41,960 nucleotides of DNA, taken from NCBI GenBank assembly GCA_024642215.1, contig JAHEBO010000006.1:1-41960 (forward strand), written 5' to 3'. Position numbers and translations under genes: made by a program. The stretch is from Limnohabitans sp. GTDB lineage: Bacteria > Pseudomonadota > Gammaproteobacteria > Burkholderiales > Burkholderiaceae_C. Every line of letters starts with the position of its first letter. Position 1 is the first letter of the stretch. Below are positions 37,598-41,960 of this stretch, piece after piece. Below the pieces are notes generated by a model. The model saw nothing but the letters and a program-made list of their open reading frames with translations. It searched no databases and was not told the origin of the DNA.

Positions 37598-39132
37598 ACT
37601 TCACTCTTTCACGAACTGTAACAAGCTGGCTGAGCTGTGCCAGCTTGCTCTTCATGCTGTCAGGCTGCGCCAACCTTGAGGCGCAACCTGAAGCCAGCAA
37701 ACAAGCCGCAGAAACCCCGAGCGTCGAGACGACGCCCAGCAAACCTGTCAAGCTTGCAAGCGTCAAACGAAAGACAGAAGTTCCCAGTGAACCCCCTGCC
37801 GACATTTGGGTCCGCATTCGGCAAGGTTTTGCCATGCCCGACCTCGAGAATGACCTCGTCAAAGATCGAGAAGAATGGTACGCAGCACGTCCAGATTACA
37901 TGGTCCGAATGACAGAGCGATCGCGCAAGTATTTGTTCCACATTGTTGAAGAACTTGAGCGTCGCAACATGCCCACAGAATTGGCCTTGTTGCCATTCAT
38001 TGAGTCAGCATTTAATCCCGAAGCAGTTTCTTCTGCCAAAGCGGCAGGCATGTGGCAATTCATGCCTGCCACAGGCAAATACTTTGAACTCAAACAAAAC
38101 ATGTTCCGCGACGAACGACGGGGCGTGGTTGAGTCGACACGCGCAGCCTTGGACTATTTGCAAAAACTGTATGGCATGTTTGGTGACTGGCACTTGGCTC
38201 TGGCAGCATACAACTGGGGCGAAGGCAGTGTCAGCCGCGCTTTGGCCAAAAACAAAGCTGCAGGTTTGGGGCTGAGCTATTCAGATTTGAACATGCCCAA
38301 TGAAACACGCTATTACGTGCCCAAGCTGCAAGCGGTCAAAAACATCATTGCGCAGCCCGAGAATTTCAATGCACGTTTGCCTTTGATTCAAAACCACCCC
38401 TACTTCCGCTCCGTCAGTATCACGCGTGACATCGATGTCAAATTGGCCGCCAATTTTGCAGGCATTAGCTTGGAAGACTTCAAAGCACTCAACCCTTCCA
38501 TGAGCCGTCCAGTTATTTTGGCCGCAGGCACGCCTGAAATTTTGCTGCCATGGGACAGTGCGGATCGTTTTATGGCGCGCATCGAAGAACATGCCCATAA
38601 ACCATTGGCCAGTTGGACCGCATGGTCTGTACCCAAAACCATGAAGGTTGCCGATGTGAGTAAATTGGTGAACATGACAGAGGCTGAGTTGCGAAACATC
38701 AATCCCATTCCCAACGGAATGCAAGTCAAGCAAGGCTCCACCTTGTTGGTGGCTCGGCAAGGTGCCCTGGACTCCGACGTCACCGAGCATTTGGCCGATA
38801 ACGCCCAAATCTCATTCGCACCCGAGGTGGTGTTACGCCGCATCATGGTCACGGCATTGAAAGGCGATACATTGACCGCTTTGGCCAATCGCCATGATGT
38901 CTCACCCGAAAGCATTGCGGCTTGGAACAAATTGAAAATGCCGGTGGCTCTAAAGCCAGGTCAATCGATCGCTATCTTGGTGCCCACCACGGCCAGCTCC
39001 AAGGGCAGCAAAGTCACGGCCAAAAAGTCCAGCATGAACACCGGCGTCAAGCAAGCGGCCAAGACAAAGGGGAAAACGAACGGCAACGGCAACAGCAAGG
39101 GCAAGGCAAAGGGCAACGTTCAAACACCCTGA
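37594..39132 (+). CDS. mltD: Membrane-bound lytic murein transglycosylase (MltD-like lipoprotein)
   Basis: A 512-residue enzyme cutting glycan strands of peptidoglycan with 1,6-anhydro formation. The signal peptide ends in lipobox LSGC with Cys25, so it is a lipoprotein. The SLT domain has catalytic Glu137 (LPFIESAFNPEAVSSAKAAG), MWQFMPATG and LAAYNWGEGSV. At least one LysM repeat lies at about residues 415-465 (ALKGDTLTALANRHDVSPESI), with a weaker one before it. The tail is rich in Lys, Gly and Asn. Start at 37594 overlaps gloB's stop; an upstream frame to 37576 is unlikely. Confidence 0.93.
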   Translation: MNFTLSRTVTSWLSCASLLFMLSGCANLEAQPEASKQAAETPSVETTPSKPVKLASVKRKTEVPSEPPADIWVRIRQGFAMPDLENDLVKDREEWYAARPDYMVRMTERSRKYLFHIVEELERRNMPTELALLPFIESAFNPEAVSSAKAAGMWQFMPATGKYFELKQNMFRDERRGVVESTRAALDYLQKLYGMFGDWHLALAAYNWGEGSVSRALAKNKAAGLGLSYSDLNMPNETRYYVPKLQAVKNIIAQPENFNARLPLIQNHPYFRSVSITRDIDVKLAANFAGISLEDFKALNPSMSRPVILAAGTPEILLPWDSADRFMARIEEHAHKPLASWTAWSVPKTMKVADVSKLVNMTEAELRNINPIPNGMQVKQGSTLLVARQGALDSDVTEHLADNAQISFAPEVVLRRIMVTALKGDTLTALANRHDVSPESIAAWNKLKMPVALKPGQSIAILVPTTASSKGSKVTAKKSSMNTGVKQAAKTKGKTNGNGNSKGKAKGNVQTP

Positions 39133-39134
39133 AC

Positions 39135-40172
39135 TCAGGTACTGAGTTTGCGTTTTGCCAGTGCTGCCAATTGATTGGTGTAACTGCGCTCTAAGGCGAC
39201 CATTTTGCCCACCTTGATGCCCAAGCGCATGGCGCGTGCTCGGCCAGCTGTCTGAACCGCTTCGCGGCCAAACACACCGTCCAAACTGTAACTTTCGCGC
39301 ACCTTGTCTAGGGCCCCCAAATAAAGAGCTCGATCTCCCATCCAATGGTGCGATGGAACTGTTTTGAGGATGTCGGTGGGACCGGCTGTTTTGAGCCAAT
39401 TCAAGGCACGAACAACGCCCGTTGTCAGGGCCAGCGCGACATCTTTTTTGCGTTGAAGAAAGTCCATGCGACCGAACAAGCATGCAGACGCCAAGGCACC
39501 GCCATACATGCGCTGCGTACTTGAAAGGGTGCGCGTGTCTGCAAGGATGCGCAAGTCATTCTTTTGCTCTAAATAGTGAAGAATGGGGTCGACATGACAC
39601 AAGCCATCCACTGCGCCAGCACGCATGGCTTCCATCACGGTCACGGTGCCTCCGCCCAACTCGACAAAATGAACCGCGTCGATTGAAAACCCTACTTGTT
39701 TGAGCCAGTGCTGCGCAACCCAATGCGTGGCTGAGCCCAATGATGAAATGCCAAGCTTCAAAGACTTGAGCTCCGTGATGTGCTTCATGCCTGCCGCACG
39801 GCGACTGGCCAATCCCACACTGATTTGAGGTGCCCGCGATTGCAATACAAATGCCCCATAAGGCATGCCCGCAGCCTGCAAATCCAGCACGTGCTCAAAG
39901 GCACCTGAGACAACATCGGCTTGGCCGCTCAAGGCCATTTGAAGCGCTTGGCTGCCAGAATCACAATCCACCCAATCGACTTGAAGGCCCTCTGCTTTGA
40001 AAAAACCAAGTTGATCTGCCAGCACCAGAGGCAAGTGATAAAGACTACTGCGCGCTGCCAATGCGATGTTGACGCGATGGGGTGTATTGGCAGCAAGGAT
40101 GGCGACAGGCGCACTGAGCAAACTGGCCGCAGCCATGGCTGTGAAGTTGCGTCGCCCTAAGCTGTCAAACAC
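39135..40172 (-). CDS. ABC-type solute-binding protein, NMT1/SsuA-like, orphan
   Basis: A 345-residue periplasmic binding protein of the nitrate/sulfonate/taurine or thiamine-precursor type: LPLVLADQLGFFKAEGLQVDWV, GQADVVSGAFEHVL and LGISSLGSATHWVAQHWL match the family. The frame opens at 40250, but GTG at 40172 follows AAGGGG by 7 bases and yields a signal peptide with twin arginines (LGRRNFTAMAAASLL), consistent with Tat export. No permease or ATPase gene is adjacent, so its transporter is elsewhere or it serves a sensory role. Ligand unknown. Convergent with mltD, two bases apart. Confidence 0.87.
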   Translation of the reverse strand: MFDSLGRRNFTAMAAASLLSAPVAILAANTPHRVNIALAARSSLYHLPLVLADQLGFFKAEGLQVDWVDCDSGSQALQMALSGQADVVSGAFEHVLDLQAAGMPYGAFVLQSRAPQISVGLASRRAAGMKHITELKSLKLGISSLGSATHWVAQHWLKQVGFSIDAVHFVELGGGTVTVMEAMRAGAVDGLCHVDPILHYLEQKNDLRILADTRTLSSTQRMYGGALASACLFGRMDFLQRKKDVALALTTGVVRALNWLKTAGPTDILKTVPSHHWMGDRALYLGALDKVRESYSLDGVFGREAVQTAGRARAMRLGIKVGKMVALERSYTNQLAALAKRKLST

Positions 40173-40239
40173 CACAATACCCCTTGAATAGTTCCCATGA
40201 AAGATGGGTTCAGCATACAAAGGTATCTGTGTTTGCACA

Positions 40240-40255
40240 TTGGGACACATCCCAA
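40240..40255. repeat. Short inverted repeat between recR and the binding-protein gene
   Basis: TTGGGA (40240-40245) and TCCCAA (40250-40255) around CACA. No T run follows on either strand. It may end the dnaX-ybaB-recR message or be a regulator site for the binding-protein gene; neither can be decided. Confidence 0.35.
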
Positions 40256-40300
40256 GCGGGTAATTACGTAATGCGTAACACCCATCCCTTGGTGAATTGG

Positions 40301-40897
40301 CTAACGCCTGTCGCCCAAGGCATGGGCTATGGTGCCCAAATCGACGTACTCCAACTCACTGCCTGCAGGTACACCGCGAGCCAAACGCGTTACGCGCAGG
40401 CCTCGCTTTTTCAGCATTTCGGCAATGACATGCGCGGTGGCTTCTCCTTCACCTGTGAAGTTGGTGGCCAAGATCACCTCTTGGACCAAGCCATCCCCAC
40501 AACGCTCAGACAATTTGGCAAAACCTAAGTCGTTGGGGCCGACACCGTCCAACGGACTGAGTTTGCCCATCAAGACAAAGTAGAGGCCGCGAAAAGTAGA
40601 AGTTCTTTCAATCGCAGCTTGATCGGCGGGAGTTTCAACCACACACAACTGCGTGCGGTCCCTCTCGGGGTCTGTACACATGGTGCAGATTTCCGATTCT
40701 GTCAGGGTGTGACAAATGGTGCAGTGCCGCACATGATCGCAAGCGTGTGCCAGTGCCTTGGAAAGTTGCAGCGCCGCACCGCGCTCATGCTGCATCAAAT
40801 GAAATGCCATGCGCGAGGCCGACTTTGCGCCCACACCAGGCAACACGCGCAGCGCTTGGATCAGCACATCAAGGGCGTGAGGGGTTTGCTTTTGCAT
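40301..40897 (-). CDS. recR: Recombination mediator RecR
   Basis: A 198-residue RecR that with RecF/RecO loads RecA at gaps. Order of elements: helix-hairpin-helix [16 protein letters not shown] (19-34), C4 zinc finger Cys59, 62, 71 and 74, then the Toprim domain ([30 protein letters not shown]). Full length. Third gene of dnaX-ybaB-recR, 30 bases after ybaB. Confidence 0.96.
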   Translation of the reverse strand: MQKQTPHALDVLIQALRVLPGVGAKSASRMAFHLMQHERGAALQLSKALAHACDHVRHCTICHTLTESEICTMCTDPERDRTQLCVVETPADQAAIERTSTFRGLYFVLMGKLSPLDGVGPNDLGFAKLSERCGDGLVQEVILATNFTGEGEATAHVIAEMLKKRGLRVTRLARGVPAGSELEYVDLGTIAHALGDRR

Positions 40898-40927
40898 GGC
40901 GATGCGTTGGTGTCAAAAAGACCAGAT

Positions 40928-41251
40928 TTAGAAAGGCAACTTCATGCCGGGCGGCAGGCCTGCCGTCAATTTGCCCATTTTTTGTTGAGAGACTTCTTCG
41001 GCGTGGCGCACAGCATCGTTGAATGCAGCCGCCACCAAGTCCTCCAACATGTCTTTGTCGTCGGCCAACAGGCTGGGATCGATGGTGACGCGTTTAACCG
41101 CATGTTTGCAGGTCATCAAAACTTTGACCATGCCACTGCCAGAGGAACCCTCCACTTCGACGAATGCCAATTCGTCTTGTGCTTTTTTGAGGTTGTCTTG
41201 CATGGCTTGCGCTTGCTTCATTAAACCTGCGAGTTGACCTTTGTTGAACAT
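40928..41251 (-). CDS. ybaB: Nucleoid-associated protein, YbaB/EbfC family
   Basis: A 107-residue homodimeric DNA-binding protein. [22 protein letters not shown] is the N-terminal helix; [29 protein letters not shown] is the central sheet. AAGGAAG stands before the ATG. It lies 19 bases after dnaX and before recR, the usual conserved order. Confidence 0.96.
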   Translation of the reverse strand: MFNKGQLAGLMKQAQAMQDNLKKAQDELAFVEVEGSSGSGMVKVLMTCKHAVKRVTIDPSLLADDKDMLEDLVAAAFNDAVRHAEEVSQQKMGKLTAGLPPGMKLPF

Positions 41252-41270
41252 GTTCTTCCTTCAATGAAAA

Positions 41271-41960
41271 TTATGAGATGAGCTTGATGCTGCCTGGCAC
41301 AACTTTGGCGCCGAAATCTTGAACCATGGCTTGTACCAGGGGATCGGCGTGGATCAATTCTTCGGCTGCTTTTTGTTTCTCCGCCAAGGCAGCAGCATTT
41401 CTTTGTGCGGGTGAATCCGATACTTTACCAATTTCGATCACCAACTTCACTGCATGCCCCGCAGCCTGCAATGCCGCCTGAAGGCGATCCCGTGCAACAC
41501 CTTGATTGAGCGATTCGCTTTCAATACGCAGGTGCCATTGGTCGGTGTCACGTGCAATCAATTGCGACTGCAATGCCAACTCGCGAACCAAGGCCGTGAT
41601 GGCTTCTGCACTGATCAGGGCACGCACAGTTTGCGTCCAAAAATCCCCTTCTTCAGTGGCCACCAAGGTGCGTGGAGCGGTTCTTTCGGAGGGCTCACTG
41701 GCTTCCCTGACCGCCAAGGTTTGAACCCGCAAGGGTGCCGTTGCGACGGGGACTTGCTGCGCCGCTTGCACAGACACAGGATGCGCCATGGCGACTGGCT
41801 GGATTTCGGCGCTGATGGCCGGCTCAGTGGCCGGCTCAGTGGCCGGCTCAGTGGTTGGCTCAGTGGTTGGCTCTTGAGTTAGCTCAGTCGTTTGCTCAGT
41901 CGCTGTCGATTGGGCTGTTGTTAGAGTTTTTTTTTCAGCCATTGGCGCGTGGCCTGATGC
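41271..41960 (-). CDS. dnaX: DNA polymerase III subunit tau/gamma, C-terminal part (5' end outside window)
   Basis: The frame is open through base 41960, so this is the 3' part of dnaX; the AAA+ clamp-loader ATPase lies beyond the right edge. The visible 229 residues are a Thr/Glu/Pro/Ala repeat linker followed by the tau C-terminal domain (DFWTQTVRALISAEAITALVRELAL onward), which binds the polymerase alpha subunit. The ATG at 41942 inside the frame is not a gene start. Nine consecutive A lie just after it, a possible slippage site for making the short gamma form. Assignment relies on the ybaB-recR neighbourhood and the recognisable tau domain. Confidence 0.9.
   Translation of the reverse strand, partial: ASGHAPMAEKKTLTTAQSTATEQTTELTQEPTTEPTTEPATEPATEPAISAEIQPVAMAHPVSVQAAQQVPVATAPLRVQTLAVREASEPSERTAPRTLVATEEGDFWTQTVRALISAEAITALVRELALQSQLIARDTDQWHLRIESESLNQGVARDRLQAALQAAGHAVKLVIEIGKVSDSPAQRNAAALAEKQKAAEELIHADPLVQAMVQDFGAKVVPGSIKLIS
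41818..41901. repeat. 12-bp tandem repeats in the dnaX linker
   Basis: Seven degenerate copies of a 12-base unit, plus-strand form GCCGGCTCAGTG or GTTGGCTCAGTG. The first three (41818-41853) are identical. On the coding strand they encode repeated Thr-Glu-Pro-(Ala/Thr) units of the flexible linker. Copy number is likely to vary between strains. Confidence 0.85.
41927..41935 (-). promoter_or_regulatory. A9 run in dnaX, candidate slippage site
   Basis: The coding strand reads GCT GAA AAA AAA ACT, nine A in a row. A one-base deletion on the message leads to CTC TAA (stop at 41923-41921); a one-base insertion leads to a TGA at 41898-41896 after 11 codons. The site is about 219 residues from the end of tau, close to the position of the E. 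coli frameshift site (about 213 codons from the end). Confidence 0.55.

Overview
The window is a compact, gene-dense chromosomal segment of a betaproteobacterium, most likely order Burkholderiales, family Comamonadaceae. This rests on recognisable proteins and gene neighbourhoods (leuA-pssA-ilvC-ilvH-ilvB next to an ECF sigma factor with DUF3619/DUF3106/RDD genes; phaC-phaA-phaB; aat-bpt; nadE-glnB; dnaX-ybaB-recR), not on a database search. I see no rRNA, tRNA, CRISPR array, insertion sequence or prophage, and no stretch over 300 bases lacks a gene.

Layout. 1-900: 5' end of dusA and a small helix-turn-helix gene with a palindrome over its own promoter. 900-4660: polyhydroxybutyrate operon phaC-phaA-phaB (minus strand) with a terminator. 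4690-8757: small membrane protein, pgeF, maiA, then the N-degron transferases aat and bpt and an IclR regulator. 8816-16024 (minus): a PBP7-type peptidase, then branched-chain amino acid genes leuA, ilvC, ilvH and ilvB with pssA embedded. 16250-19421 (plus): a tightly coupled operon of an ECF sigma factor, DUF3619, DUF3106, RDD protein, dgkA and a LOG-family hydrolase. 19502-21536 (minus): nadE-glnB. 21541-25563: a FemAB/GNAT-like protein, then divergent soluble (ppa) and membrane (hppA) pyrophosphatases. 25666-30966 (plus): an aldehyde dehydrogenase/SDR pair, then moaA-mobA-moeA for molybdenum cofactor. 30968-35405 (minus): RND efflux permease and its adaptor. 35562-39132: rnhA, a methyltransferase, gloB and an MltD-like transglycosylase. 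39135-41960 (minus): an orphan solute-binding protein, recR, ybaB and the 3' part of dnaX.

Most genes are ordinary housekeeping genes. The interesting material is regulatory or recoding: (i) a 17-codon leucine-rich leader ORF plus a terminator and a competing stem before leuA, a textbook attenuator layout; (ii) interleaved complementary segments in the hppA 5' UTR, one of which can also pair with the Shine-Dalgarno sequence; (iii) a run of nine A in dnaX at the place where a tau/gamma slippage event would be expected; (iv) a perfect 16-bp palindrome covering the -35 box of the helix-turn-helix gene; (v) a branched-chain-residue-rich upstream ORF before ilvB; (vi) head-to-head genes whose start codons overlap (methyltransferase/gloB). 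The sigma-factor operon is the best candidate for an incompletely described multi-gene system.
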